From Bacillota bacterium (GTDB lineage Bacteria > Bacillota > Clostridia > TANB77 > CAG-465), in NCBI GenBank assembly GCA_023460515.1, contig JAEWPS010000016.1, forward strand, positions 1 to 64,000: 64,000 nt of DNA. Reading direction: 5' to 3'. The position numbers and the translations under genes were made by a program. Below the pieces are notes generated by a model. That model worked only from the letters and a program-made list of their open reading frames with translations. It was not told where the DNA came from and did not search any database. Shown piece after piece: positions 28,026-36,852 of this stretch (position 1 is its first letter; the number at the start of each line of letters is the position of its first letter).

Positions 28026-28249
28026 AAAAAATAATTGATAAGCTTAGAAACCCTATTCTTATTAGTAGCTTATTATCCACATTTTTTTTAATATTATCTG
28101 GATTTAATATAATTAAAATTACAGATAACACTATAAATATAATAGTTAACTCAATTATGAGTATTTTATCTTTCTTAGGAGTTTTACATGTACCTTCTAA
28201 AAGTATAAAAATTAAAAAGAATAATACAAATAACGATAGAGATGTTTAG
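28022..28249 (+). CDS. Holin-like small membrane protein (75 aa)
   Basis: Two hydrophobic segments (about residues 12-30 and 40-58). The second, NIIVNSIMSILSFLGVLHVP, resembles the end of small phage holins (Leu-Leu-Gly-Ile-x-x-x-Pro pattern). Basic/Asn-rich tail. Coupled to the preceding gene and divergent from the M23 endolysin-like gene, so the cluster looks like a stray lysis cassette. Confidence 0.5.
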   Translation: MKKIIDKLRNPILISSLLSTFFLILSGFNIIKITDNTINIIVNSIMSILSFLGVLHVPSKSIKIKKNNTNNDRDV

Positions 28250-28256
28250 GTATATA

Positions 28257-28290
28257 AAAAAATGCAGGTGAAATTTTACCTGCATTTTTT
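28257..28290. terminator. Bidirectional terminator
   Basis: AAAAAATGCAGGT and complement around an 8-nt loop. Confidence 0.85.
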
Positions 28291-28318
28291 ATTTTATCTA
28301 ACTTTATCCTGTTAAAAA

Positions 28319-28750
28319 TTATTCTTCCGTTTCTATATCCTTTGGTTTTTTATCATATGTTTTGTTTATAAAGTCGTTGATTTTGTTCATTAAATCTGGT
28401 ACTAATTCAATCAATTTATCTAAAGGCGTAGTATTATTTAACGTAAGTAAATTTGTATATCCATCTTTAATAACTAAAAAAGCCATTGGAGATATATTTA
28501 CTCCAGCTCCACTTCCACCTCCAAATGGAAGTTTTGCACTTTCAGAGTATTTATTTAATTTATTTGTGTTAAATTCACTTCCACCTGCTGCAAATCCAAA
28601 ACATACTTTGGATACAGGTATTATAACAGTTCCATCTGTAGTTGTTACTATATCTCCAACTATTGTATTGACATCAACCATTGACTCTAGCGATGTCATT
28701 GCTGTTACCATTAGACTTTCTATAGGATGTTCCTTTTCCATGTTTTTCAT
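28319..28750 (-). CDS. ytfJ: Sporulation protein YtfJ/GerW family
   Basis: 143 aa. Family signature: HPIESLMVTAMTSLESMVDV at the N-terminus, then VGDIVTTTDGTVIIPVSKV, GFAAGGSEF and the glycine-rich PFGGGSGAGVNISPMAFLVI. GerW (YtfJ) is needed for proper spore germination in Bacillus. The first 77 bp overlap the end of the DUF2953 gene in another frame. Start at 28750 or the ATG at 28741. Confidence 0.93.
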   Translation of the reverse strand: MKNMEKEHPIESLMVTAMTSLESMVDVNTIVGDIVTTTDGTVIIPVSKVCFGFAAGGSEFNTNKLNKYSESAKLPFGGGSGAGVNISPMAFLVIKDGYTNLLTLNNTTPLDKLIELVPDLMNKINDFINKTYDKKPKDIETEE

Positions 28751-29315
28751 TACCTCTCTTTTTCAATTTAAAAGCATAGCGTACTATCTTTATTAATACA
28801 AACATAATATTTGCAATTTTACCATACATTATACATTTTAAATTTAATTTCACTTTTTTTTCACTTGAGGTAACAACATAAAATAAATTATCTGTGTTTA
28901 TTCTTTCAATATTTTTACTAATAAGCATTGATATGATAGTGTTTACTATGACAACTATATATGAATTTAATATATAGTCATTAACATTTACATTTAACTT
29001 AAAATCAATTTTTTCAAATCTTACTTTATTTAAAAGTTGCATAATATACATGATAAACATTTTTGCATCAGTAAATTCTATATCTTTTAAATAATTTTCT
29101 ATTTCTTCTCTTGCTACTATTTGACTCTTTGTCTCTATTTGCTTTAGTTCATCTTCATTAAATCTAAATCTTTTTATTCTTATGTAGTTAAAAATATATG
29201 CATCTATATATAATTCTTCTTCCACAGTTACTTCTATTTTAATATTAAATATAAACAAGAATAGAGCAGCTAATAGAACTATTCCTGCAATTACCCATAC
29301 AATTATTTGGAACAT
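28674..29315 (-). CDS. DUF2953 protein
   Basis: 213 aa. N-terminal transmembrane helix (about 4-25) and a DUF2953-like body, in the usual place directly upstream of ytfJ in Clostridia. The last 25 residues (EKHGKGTSYRKSNG...) are polar and low-complexity, encoded entirely within the overlap with ytfJ. Confidence 0.75.
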   Translation of the reverse strand: MFQIIVWVIAGIVLLAALFLFIFNIKIEVTVEEELYIDAYIFNYIRIKRFRFNEDELKQIETKSQIVAREEIENYLKDIEFTDAKMFIMYIMQLLNKVRFEKIDFKLNVNVNDYILNSYIVVIVNTIISMLISKNIERINTDNLFYVVTSSEKKVKLNLKCIMYGKIANIMFVLIKIVRYAFKLKKRGNEKHGKGTSYRKSNGNSNDIARVNG

Positions 29316-29352
29316 ATTACCACCAGTAATATTATTTACTTTTTTTCATATT

Positions 29353-30108
29353 TTAATCAGTAATTTTCAAACTTAACTCGATATATGGAATAGTTACTAC
29401 AAATTCACCACTTGCATATGGTGCAACTTTATATTTTTCAAAAAAAATGGTTAATCCTTTATTTGTAAAAATAAAGTCTTCAAAGTTTGTTTTTATAGGT
29501 TTTGTACCATTTGCTAACATACTTTGCAAATTTATTTCTTTAATTTTTTTATCATCAGATAATTTTTTATATGCATATTTAGACATTTGATCTAAAATAT
29601 TATTGCTTTTAGCAATTAATGTATCTATATTTATTATAGAATTATCTTTAATATTATAATTTACTGTAAATATATATGTATTTGGATGAGCTCCCATAAA
29701 ATCCTCTAAAACGTGGAATACAAAACTAACATAATTATTGTATTTATACATATCAAAATTTATAAACAATGAATATTCAGTATTCTCTTTTACGTTAGCT
29801 TTAAACTTTGCAATCTTAACATCTATTATATTTTTCATTTCGGTATTTAGTAATTCATATTTAGTCACGGGATAATACACATCAATGTTAGAATTTTTAT
29901 ACTTTTCGTTTATTCTTTGTACCACATAATCTTCTTCATTAGCTATTACATTAAGTGACATAGTTTCACTTATATACTGGTATTCTTCTCTAGCATCTAT
30001 TACATTATTTGCATTTACATCATATACAATTTTACAAATTCCTATGCTAAGCATTATAGCAAATACACTAATTTTAATAACTACTTTATTTTTTAATTTA
30101 TATAACAT
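29353..30108 (-). CDS. DUF3298 (RsiV/PdaC-like) exported protein
   Basis: 251 aa. N-terminal signal anchor (about 10-30). C-terminal DUF3298 signature YKVAPYASGEFVVTIPYIEL, as in the extracytoplasmic part of RsiV and PdaC. Probably a wall- or ligand-sensing domain. Its ribosome site GGTGAT lies in the stem of the hairpin at 30111-30149. Confidence 0.85.
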   Translation of the reverse strand: MLYKLKNKVVIKISVFAIMLSIGICKIVYDVNANNVIDAREEYQYISETMSLNVIANEEDYVVQRINEKYKNSNIDVYYPVTKYELLNTEMKNIIDVKIAKFKANVKENTEYSLFINFDMYKYNNYVSFVFHVLEDFMGAHPNTYIFTVNYNIKDNSIINIDTLIAKSNNILDQMSKYAYKKLSDDKKIKEINLQSMLANGTKPIKTNFEDFIFTNKGLTIFFEKYKVAPYASGEFVVTIPYIELSLKITD

Positions 30109-30110
30109 AC

Positions 30111-30149
30111 AAAATCACCAATACATTATATTCATGTATTGGTGATTTT
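30111..30149 (-). terminator. Hairpin containing the downstream ribosome site
   Basis: 16-bp perfect stem AAAATCACCAATACAT with its complement. On the minus strand the 3' arm contains GGTGATTTT, 5-8 bases before the ATG at 30108. It can act as attenuator and as ribosome-site lock. Confidence 0.6.
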
Positions 30150-30163
30150 ATTATAATTACCTC

Positions 30164-30952
30164 TTATAAAATATTTATTAAATATGGCTTAAGTAATACT
30201 ATCTGGTATATTATTAGAACTAATAATACTCCAAGCATTGCACTAAATATCATATATATCGGTTTCGTTTTTTCATTTTCAACTTTTATTTGTGCTATTA
30301 TTAAACTTAGTAAAAATGATATTGCTCCAACAAACATACTCTTAGTAATTAAATATACATACGTTGTCATTGCAAATGCTAATGTAACTCTAGCACTAGG
30401 ATAAGAAACTATATAATCTTTTCTTTTACTAAATATTCCCTTTAATATTACCGTTAATATAATTGTTGCAAATAATATTGTAAATAATATATATAATTTT
30501 GAGCTAAGTATTGTACTAAGAACAGTATTTGTTGCCATATATATTTTATCCACAAACAAGAAATATGCAACGACTACTGCAACAATTGAAGATACAAATA
30601 CACCTCCAGCTGCTATGTCTTTGGCCGCCTTCGCTCTATCATCAAATTTATCTGTTATTAAATCCACAACATATTCTACAGTAGAATTTATCATTTCTGC
30701 AAATATAACAAATCCTATTGTTAGACATAAACATGCAAACTCAGTTTTGGTAAAATCAAAAAACAAACTGGAAATTAAAACAAATAACCCAATTATATAG
30801 TCTATTCTTAAATTCCTTTCTGTTTTAAATGCACAAATAACTCCATCTATTGCATGTCCCATAGCAGTAAAAAAGTTCTTATTCTTCTTATTTTTTAACT
30901 TCTCTAATCGTTCTTCCTTAATAATTTCCTTTTCTTCTTCACTTTTTTTCAT
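30164..30952 (-). CDS. dgkA: Diacylglycerol/undecaprenol kinase fused to degenerate PAP2-like membrane domain
   Basis: 262 aa. Residues about 25-125 are a DgkA-type kinase (AIDGVICAFKTERNLRIDY, EMINSTVEYVVDLI with the catalytic Glu). Residues about 135-262 add four further helices resembling a PAP2 phosphatase, but the canonical PSGH reads YPSARVTLAFA and no SR-x-x-x-x-x-H is visible, so the second part is probably inactive. Its ATG overlaps the stop of ybeY as ATGA only when ybeY is read in the +1 frame. Confidence 0.85.
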   Translation of the reverse strand: MKKSEEEKEIIKEERLEKLKNKKNKNFFTAMGHAIDGVICAFKTERNLRIDYIIGLFVLISSLFFDFTKTEFACLCLTIGFVIFAEMINSTVEYVVDLITDKFDDRAKAAKDIAAGGVFVSSIVAVVVAYFLFVDKIYMATNTVLSTILSSKLYILFTILFATIILTVILKGIFSKRKDYIVSYPSARVTLAFAMTTYVYLITKSMFVGAISFLLSLIIAQIKVENEKTKPIYMIFSAMLGVLLVLIIYQIVLLKPYLINIL

Positions 30953-31426
30953 TTTGAAACTCCTATCATATTTAATATATCTTCTTCTTTTTTTCTCATT
31001 ACCAATTTATCTTCATCGATTTCATGATCATATCCGAAGCAAATGACATATACCATGTGTTATCATATATAATAGTTCTCTTTTCATACCTGTATCATAT
31101 TCAATAGATTGATTTCTTACAACATCCAGGCATATTACTATGTCCCCCAGTTCTATTTGATCAAACTTTATATTTTCTAATTCTTCTTTAGTAAATATAG
31201 GAAAGGACAGTACGTCTGTTTCTTTGTCTACTTTTCTATATTCTTTATTTAATTCTCTAATTTCAATTCTACTAGCACATCCAATTGAAACATATATTTC
31301 TCTATCAATAATATTTTCCTGTTTCAAAGCTACTTCTATAATTTTATTTATATATTCGCCCATAGTTTTTTTATCTACATCCTCAGCCGCATCTAGAATT
31401 TTATCATCAAGATTTAAATGTATCAT
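30949..31426 (-). CDS. ybeY: Endoribonuclease YbeY, read through a +1 shift at CGG
   Basis: Single-strand endoribonuclease for 16S rRNA maturation and ribosome quality control. Frame 0 gives 132 residues and stops right after HGICHLLRI. The family motif is HGxLHLxGYDH with three zinc-binding His. Skipping the C of CGG at 31034-31036 gives HGICHLLGYDHEIDEDKL and a normal end ...EEDILNMIGVSK, total 158 aa. The restored stop overlaps the dgkA start (ATGA). Without the shift the third zinc ligand is lost, so the shifted product is the expected functional one. Confidence 0.9.
31034..31036 (-). other. Recoding site 3: CTT-CGG-A, +1
   Basis: Frame 0 reads CTT CGG ATA TGA. The family-conserved continuation reads CTT (C) GGA TAT GAT CAT. 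Confidence 0.9.
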
Positions 31427-31429
31427 TGT

Positions 31430-32611
31430 CTACTGCACCCTCTCTACAAATTTACCTATTCTTTCGTTTACGGTAAATATTTTTTTGTATTTTATTGATT
31501 CTGTTGTTTCAATCATTTCTTCTTTTTCATCTATTAAAATTCCAGAATCTACTGTTTTAATAATATCATCAATATATGTTTTAGATTCTGCATTTGCCAA
31601 TACCAAGATATCTTCTTTGCTACTAACAACATCTTTTTCTTTATATTCACTAAACTTATACCAGTCAAATGAAATATTATTACCAAATATATTAAAACTT
31701 TTACTTGTTTTAAGTTTATCATATTTTTTACTATTATTCAAATAATTAATATAAATTTCTTTTGAATTAATAGAAAAACCTATCGTATGTTTATTTTCAT
31801 CCGTATATTCTTTTACTGTATTTGTAAATTTATACTCTTTCTCAAATATATATTGAGTATTTAATTTTATAATTCCCTTTGCATGAACTAATTCTTCACC
31901 TAAAAATTTACTATATATTTTTCCTTCAATTAATAAACTTCCATTTTGAACATAGCTTCCTTCTTTTAATGCAGAAGTGCCATTTTCGGCTATTATTCTA
32001 GTTACAACACCCTCACGAGTAGCTATTATGTCTCCAATTCTATTATCTTGTTTATCTTTATCTTCGAGCATAACTTTTTCAACAACCTTTATCTCAATAT
32101 CTGTTCCTCTTATTTCTAATCCAACCCAAGTGATCTCTGGAAGTGAAGATCTTATATCCTTTAAAACTTCACTTTTATTCATTCCAATTTTAAATTTACC
32201 CACATATATACCAGACTCTTTTAACTTTTCTTTTATTATATCTGTTGATACTTTACTATTACCACTAACATTTACATTCCAAATGAAACAAGTAGAAAGT
32301 ATAAAAAGTAGTGTTAGTGCCATTGTTAAATAAACCAATATTTTTCTTTTTCTATACTTAAATAATGTAAAATAAATACCTTTTTTTTCTTTTATGTTTA
32401 CCTTACATTTTGTTTTTCTAGCTATACTTCTAAGCTTTTTGAAATTAGAAATATGTATACTGAACCTAACAACACCACTTACAATATTTCTTATATCCCA
32501 AATTTTTATATTATTTATTTTACATAAATTAATAAATCTTTCGGTAAAAAAACCTTCAACCTCTACTACAACTATACCAGTTGTATTCTTAGCTTTATCA
32601 CTTAATTTCAT
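31430..32611 (-). CDS. yqfD: Sporulation protein YqfD
   Basis: 393 aa. One transmembrane helix near residues 92-112, following the typical N-terminal domain (VEGFFTERFINLCKINNI). Large external domain with conserved WVGLEIRGTDIEIKVVEK near 165. Mother-cell sporulation protein in Bacillus. Operon yqfC-yqfD-ybeY-dgkA. Confidence 0.92.
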   Translation of the reverse strand: MKLSDKAKNTTGIVVVEVEGFFTERFINLCKINNIKIWDIRNIVSGVVRFSIHISNFKKLRSIARKTKCKVNIKEKKGIYFTLFKYRKRKILVYLTMALTLLFILSTCFIWNVNVSGNSKVSTDIIKEKLKESGIYVGKFKIGMNKSEVLKDIRSSLPEITWVGLEIRGTDIEIKVVEKVMLEDKDKQDNRIGDIIATREGVVTRIIAENGTSALKEGSYVQNGSLLIEGKIYSKFLGEELVHAKGIIKLNTQYIFEKEYKFTNTVKEYTDENKHTIGFSINSKEIYINYLNNSKKYDKLKTSKSFNIFGNNISFDWYKFSEYKEKDVVSSKEDILVLANAESKTYIDDIIKTVDSGILIDEKEEMIETTESIKYKKIFTVNERIGKFVERVQ

Positions 32612-32626
32612 TTTTCCACCACCTTA

Positions 32627-32962
32627 TTACTTAAAATTTACACTATATATTATTCCTGTTATAACAAGATCTTCATCTGTTATTTCTTTTATATCTAAAT
32701 TTTTGCCATCAATAACGATTTCCATATTATTACCTCTAATCTTAATATAGTGTAAATGATAATCTACAACATTTTTATAGCCCTCTATAAGAACATTTTT
32801 ATTATCAATCATAGTTATTTTACTTGAATTATATGTTACATCATCTGGTATATCTACCATTTCAGAAAAAACTTCCCTAAATTTTGAAGATACTTCTTTT
32901 ACTCTATCTTTGTTTATAACCTCTTTAAACCATTTTTTCTTATCTTTTTTGTTCATTTTCAA
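32627..32962 (-). CDS. yqfC: Sporulation protein YqfC
   Basis: 111 aa from a TTG start at 32962 placed after GAGAGGTGC. YabP/YqfC family beta-rich protein: DIPDDVTYNSSKITMIDNKN, GYKNVVDY, and LVITGIIYSVNF at the end. First gene of the sporulation operon. Confidence 0.88.
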   Translation of the reverse strand: MKMNKKDKKKWFKEVINKDRVKEVSSKFREVFSEMVDIPDDVTYNSSKITMIDNKNVLIEGYKNVVDYHLHYIKIRGNNMEIVIDGKNLDIKEITDEDLVITGIIYSVNFK

Positions 32963-33073
32963 GTTAAAGCACCTCTCTTTCAATTATATTATATTGAACA
33001 ATTTTTATTCTAAATTATTTGTTCTACATAGTTTTACATTTTTTTACATATTTTTAATTATTTTTTAAATGTG

Positions 33074-33102
33074 TTGACATATTGAAAAATTTGGGATATA
33101 AT
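33074..33102 (+). promoter_or_regulatory. Consensus promoter of the agrA/agrC-like operon
   Basis: TTGACA (33074-33079), 17-nt spacer, TATAAT (33097-33102), 34 bp before the ATG. Confidence 0.85.
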
Positions 33103-33136
33103 ATATTCTGTATTATGTTATTGGGGGGATTTGTCG

Positions 33137-33817
33137 ATGTATAAAGTCGCTGTATGTGATGATGAAATCGATTGTGCGTATGGTATCGCTAAAATTTTAG
33201 AGAACCAGTTTACTCAAAAGTCTTTCAACGCAAAAGTAACAATTGTTACAGATAAGCAAGATATAATCTACAAAGCAATAGAAAAAAATGAAATTGACAT
33301 TTTAATTCTAGATATTGTTTTTAAAAATGCCGAAAAAAATGGTATTGATTTTGCAAATGAGTTAAGAAAAATTAATAAGGATTTTTGCCTTGTATTTTTA
33401 TCTGCTCATATAAGATATATGCATCTTTCATTTGTCAGTAAAACTTTCGATTTCTTAGTTAAACCTATAAGTAAAAATTTAATGGACAGTTTTGTTGATA
33501 GACTAATTGATGAATTTTCAATTAAAAACACAAAGTTTTTACATTTAAATAAAGGACTAATTGTTAAAATAGACAGCATTGTTTATATTGAAAAAATTAG
33601 AAATAAAAGTTATATACACACATTGACAGATACATATTCTAGTACCATAACTCTGGATAAATTGTTAGACAATTTACCAAATAACTTTGTAAAATGCTAT
33701 CGATCTTATATAGCAAATAAAAATTTAATATCTACTATCGATAACAAAAGAAATACTATCATTTTTGAAAACGGGTTAAAATGCCCAATCAATTCACATT
33801 TTAAACTGGAGGAATAA
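33137..33817 (+). CDS. LytTR-family response regulator (AgrA-like)
   Basis: 226 aa from ATG 33137 (GGGGGGAT upstream; the TTG at 33131 sits too close). Receiver domain: CDDE near residue 6, phospho-acceptor Asp in LILDIVF near 57, and the switch Lys in FLVKPI near 108. C-terminal LytTR DNA-binding domain about 130-226. Four bases separate it from the kinase gene. Confidence 0.93.
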   Translation: MYKVAVCDDEIDCAYGIAKILENQFTQKSFNAKVTIVTDKQDIIYKAIEKNEIDILILDIVFKNAEKNGIDFANELRKINKDFCLVFLSAHIRYMHLSFVSKTFDFLVKPISKNLMDSFVDRLIDEFSIKNTKFLHLNKGLIVKIDSIVYIEKIRNKSYIHTLTDTYSSTITLDKLLDNLPNNFVKCYRSYIANKNLISTIDNKRNTIIFENGLKCPINSHFKLEE

Positions 33818-33820
33818 TTT

Positions 33821-35143
33821 ATGTCGAACGTCGCTTTAGATATCATATCTTATGCTTTACAATTCTTGTTATTTTACTACTATATACTTACATTGTCGCA
33901 AACAGTGCAGAACACAAAGTACGATTTTATTGATAAAATATATATTCTTTTGTGTGCTATTGCTACGACCTTGTCGGGAATATTTTTAGCAGGTAAATTT
34001 CCAATTAATTCATTAGTTATGATGTTAATTGCGTTTTTATTCTTATCTTTTGTATTAAAATTAAGAAAATCTAAAGCTGCTATTATTTCAATTATCCTTC
34101 CTATATTTTTAATAATATCTGAAATTTTGGTTGTAACTATATTCACAATAGCACTCAATATTCCAGCATCACAAATGATAGCAAGTCCTTCAATTAAATT
34201 TGCAGTCAACGCTTGCATATCTATGTTCTTATTTTTAGGAATATTAATATTTAGCAAAATACTAATTAATAAAGAAAAAATTAGAGATTTTTTTTCTCTA
34301 TTCAATAGAAATTATTTAAAAATTGTTCTTTACTTATTACTATTTACAATAGTTCCTCAAGCAATTTTAATACCAATGAATTTATATAACTATAGTCCAC
34401 TGTTTTTATTAATTAATTTTATACAATTACTATTTATAACTATATTCTTATTTTGGTATATTTCTAACTTTTTAGAAAAAGAAAAAATACAAGAACAAGT
34501 TAGAACCTTAGAAATGGATAACAAGACACTTGGCGGAATGGTTGATGGTGTTAGAACGATTAAGCATGACTTTAACAATATATTTCAAGCAATAAATGGG
34601 TATATATGTTCTAAACAATATGATCAGTTAGAGCAATATATTCTAAAAGTAATGAAAGAATGTAATATTGTAAATACCCTTTCAATAATAAATAAAACGA
34701 TATTTGATGACCCAGCTAATTATGGCGTAATTGGTTCAAAATATTTTATTGCTACTGAAAGTAATATTACTATGGATCTAGATGTAACAGTTAGTTTTAA
34801 GGAAATTAATTTTCCGATGGCTGAACTTTCTAGAATATTTGGAGTTTTATTAGATAATGCTATAGAGGCAACTACCGCATGTGAAAATAAATATATAAGA
34901 TTAGAAATAAAACATGTAAGCAAGAAAAATGCAACTGTTATAAGAATACTTAATACTTTTGATCAATCAATAAAAATTGATTTAAGTTGTATATATAGAA
35001 AAGGATATTCAAGTAAAAAAGTAAAATCTGGTCTAGGACTTTGGGAAGCTTGTAATATAATTTCAAGATATAAACATGCTCAGATGTATGCAACAATAGA
35101 AAACGATAAATTTGTTCAAAATATAATTATAGAAAATACTTAA
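33821..35143 (+). CDS. AgrC-like GHKL sensor histidine kinase
   Basis: 440 aa. Six or seven hydrophobic helices in the first 210 residues form a peptide-sensing membrane domain. H-box is RTIKHDFNNIFQAINGY near residue 245; the ATPase N-box LLDNAIEATTAC is near 345 and the G-box GLGLWEACNI near 405. Together with the regulator it should sense the cyclic peptide made by the convergent agrBD genes. Confidence 0.92.
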   Translation: MSNVALDIISYALQFLLFYYYILTLSQTVQNTKYDFIDKIYILLCAIATTLSGIFLAGKFPINSLVMMLIAFLFLSFVLKLRKSKAAIISIILPIFLIISEILVVTIFTIALNIPASQMIASPSIKFAVNACISMFLFLGILIFSKILINKEKIRDFFSLFNRNYLKIVLYLLLFTIVPQAILIPMNLYNYSPLFLLINFIQLLFITIFLFWYISNFLEKEKIQEQVRTLEMDNKTLGGMVDGVRTIKHDFNNIFQAINGYICSKQYDQLEQYILKVMKECNIVNTLSIINKTIFDDPANYGVIGSKYFIATESNITMDLDVTVSFKEINFPMAELSRIFGVLLDNAIEATTACENKYIRLEIKHVSKKNATVIRILNTFDQSIKIDLSCIYRKGYSSKKVKSGLGLWEACNIISRYKHAQMYATIENDKFVQNIIIENT

Positions 35144-35144
35144 A

Positions 35145-35188
35145 AGAATAAAAAAAGAAGAGATTGATATCTCTTCTTTTTTTATTCT
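35145..35188. terminator. Bidirectional terminator between agrC-like and agrD-like genes
   Basis: 20-bp perfect stem with a 4-nt TGAT loop and A/T-rich arms. Confidence 0.88.
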
Positions 35189-35196
35189 GCAAAACA

Positions 35197-35310
35197 TTAT
35201 TTTTGGATTAAGCATCTTGGAGTCTTAGGTTGATGAAATACTACCCATAAGCAGCTGTTAGTAGAAGATTTTGCGTATAGCTCAACAAATTTCTTAAATA
35301 ACTTTTTCAT
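35197..35310 (-). CDS. agrD: Cyclic lactone autoinducer precursor (AgrD-like, 37 aa)
   Basis: Amphipathic basic N-terminus (MKKLFKKFVELYAK), core around Asn-Ser-Cys-Leu-Trp-Val-Val-Phe, then HQPKTP, which is the standard QPK-P processing tail of clostridial AgrD peptides. The thiolactone would form on Cys20. ATG 35310 follows GGAGGGATATAT. Downstream of agrB, convergent with the sensor genes. Confidence 0.9.
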   Translation of the reverse strand: MKKLFKKFVELYAKSSTNSCLWVVFHQPKTPRCLIQK

Positions 35311-35430
35311 ATATATCCCTCCTTCATTTATATATAAATTTTAATGTCTTGTTTTTAATTGTACTATTAGATAAGATTTTTTAAACATATTATAAATTTA
35401 ATAAAATCTAACAAAACATTAAAATTATAT

Positions 35431-36060
35431 TCATTTTTTATAAAGATCTTTAAACTCTTCAGCTTCGATTCCTAATTTACATTTCAGTAATTTATAAGCA
35501 AGTGGTGTAGCAAACAAGTTTATTAAAAATAATGTATACAATATTATTTTTATATATGTTATATCTTTAATCAACATAATTGTAGAAAAGGTAATAACAA
35601 TTATCGATATTCCACCAAAAACTTTTAATTGATTTCTCTTTTTCTTATTTATGATTGGTACCTCTTCAGTATCTGCAGGGGCTATTTTTACTATTATATA
35701 TATAGAAAATATTATAGCTACTGCAACTAATATATATAATAAATATGCACTATAATTAAAATATTTAGCTAATATAATTGGCAGTATAAAGTACATAGAT
35801 GATATTAGAAAACATCCCAAATTAGTCCTTGCGTGAGCACCACCAACAAATGTTTTATAACTTATTGTTATAAGAAAAACTATTGATAATTCCTTTAACA
35901 TGTTTAATAAGTAGCACATTAAAAATATAGCAATAAACTTAGGTAAATCTTCTAATATTCTTGTAACTCCGAAAAGTATAATTTCTTTTTCATCATCACT
36001 TGACTGCTCGTCCGTAAGAAGAATATTTCTTACTATATATTGGCTCATTCTTTCTATCAT
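35431..36060 (-). CDS. agrB: AgrB-like peptide-processing membrane protease
   Basis: 209 aa, about six hydrophobic segments. Catalytic His and Cys are in the motif GGAHARTNLGCFLIS (near residues 73-87). It cleaves and cyclises AgrD. The agrD-like gene follows after a 120-bp gap. Confidence 0.93.
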   Translation of the reverse strand: MIERMSQYIVRNILLTDEQSSDDEKEIILFGVTRILEDLPKFIAIFLMCYLLNMLKELSIVFLITISYKTFVGGAHARTNLGCFLISSMYFILPIILAKYFNYSAYLLYILVAVAIIFSIYIIVKIAPADTEEVPIINKKKRNQLKVFGGISIIVITFSTIMLIKDITYIKIILYTLFLINLFATPLAYKLLKCKLGIEAEEFKDLYKK

Positions 36061-36223
36061 ATTACTTCCCCTGATAAAATTATATTATATATTTTATTAT
36101 TTTCAATTCGTATGTTATATTTTGTTAAATTATATATGCTAATAATATATATTTCATTTTCACACCTAAAATATGACATTTTAACACATATTTTTATTAT
36201 AATTTATTATTATATAAAAGATA

Positions 36224-36252
36224 TTGATTAATAAACTCATTTATGATATAAT
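36224..36252 (+). promoter_or_regulatory. lemA-htpX promoter
   Basis: TTGATT, 17-nt spacer, TATAAT; 35 bp before the lemA ATG. Confidence 0.75.
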
Positions 36253-36287
36253 GTATGCATAAATCTAGAATATAGGGAGGTTTTAAT

Positions 36288-36839
36288 ATGATAGGTTATA
36301 TAATTCTCGGCGTTGTTGTGATACTTGTTTTAATGTGCATATTTATATACAACAATCTTGTAAGTCTTAAAATGCGTGTAAGAAACGCTTGGGCTCAAAT
36401 CGATACCCAACTTAAAAGAAGATTTGATTTAATACCAAATTTAGTTGAAACAGTAAAAGGATACGCTACACATGAGCAATCAACATTTGAAAAAATAGTT
36501 GAAGCTAGAAATTCATTTACAAGTGCTCAATCAGTATCTGACAAATCACAAGCAAATAATATGTTAACTGATAGTTTAAAATCTATATTTGCCTTAGCAG
36601 AAAGCTATCCAGAATTAAAAGCTAATGAAAACTTTGCTTCTCTTCAAATTGAGCTTGCATCAACAGAAGATAAAGTAGCTTATTCAAGACAATTTTACAA
36701 TGATACAGTTCAAATGTACAATACAGCAATCATGACTTTCCCAAGCAATATTTTTGCTGGAATGTTTAATTTTAAAGAAGAAAGTTTCTTTGAAATAGCT
36801 GATTCAAAAGAAAGAGAAGCTGTAAAAGTACAGTTCTAA
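36288..36839 (+). CDS. lemA: LemA family protein
   Basis: 183 aa. Single N-terminal transmembrane helix (3-24), then a long helical bundle with the family core NAWAQIDTQLKRRFDLIPNL near residue 35 and SRQFYNDTVQMYN near 135. Ribosome site GGGAGG. It pairs with htpX in many Firmicutes. Confidence 0.95.
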   Translation: MIGYIILGVVVILVLMCIFIYNNLVSLKMRVRNAWAQIDTQLKRRFDLIPNLVETVKGYATHEQSTFEKIVEARNSFTSAQSVSDKSQANNMLTDSLKSIFALAESYPELKANENFASLQIELASTEDKVAYSRQFYNDTVQMYNTAIMTFPSNIFAGMFNFKEESFFEIADSKEREAVKVQF

Positions 36840-36852
36840 AAGGTAATTTTGT

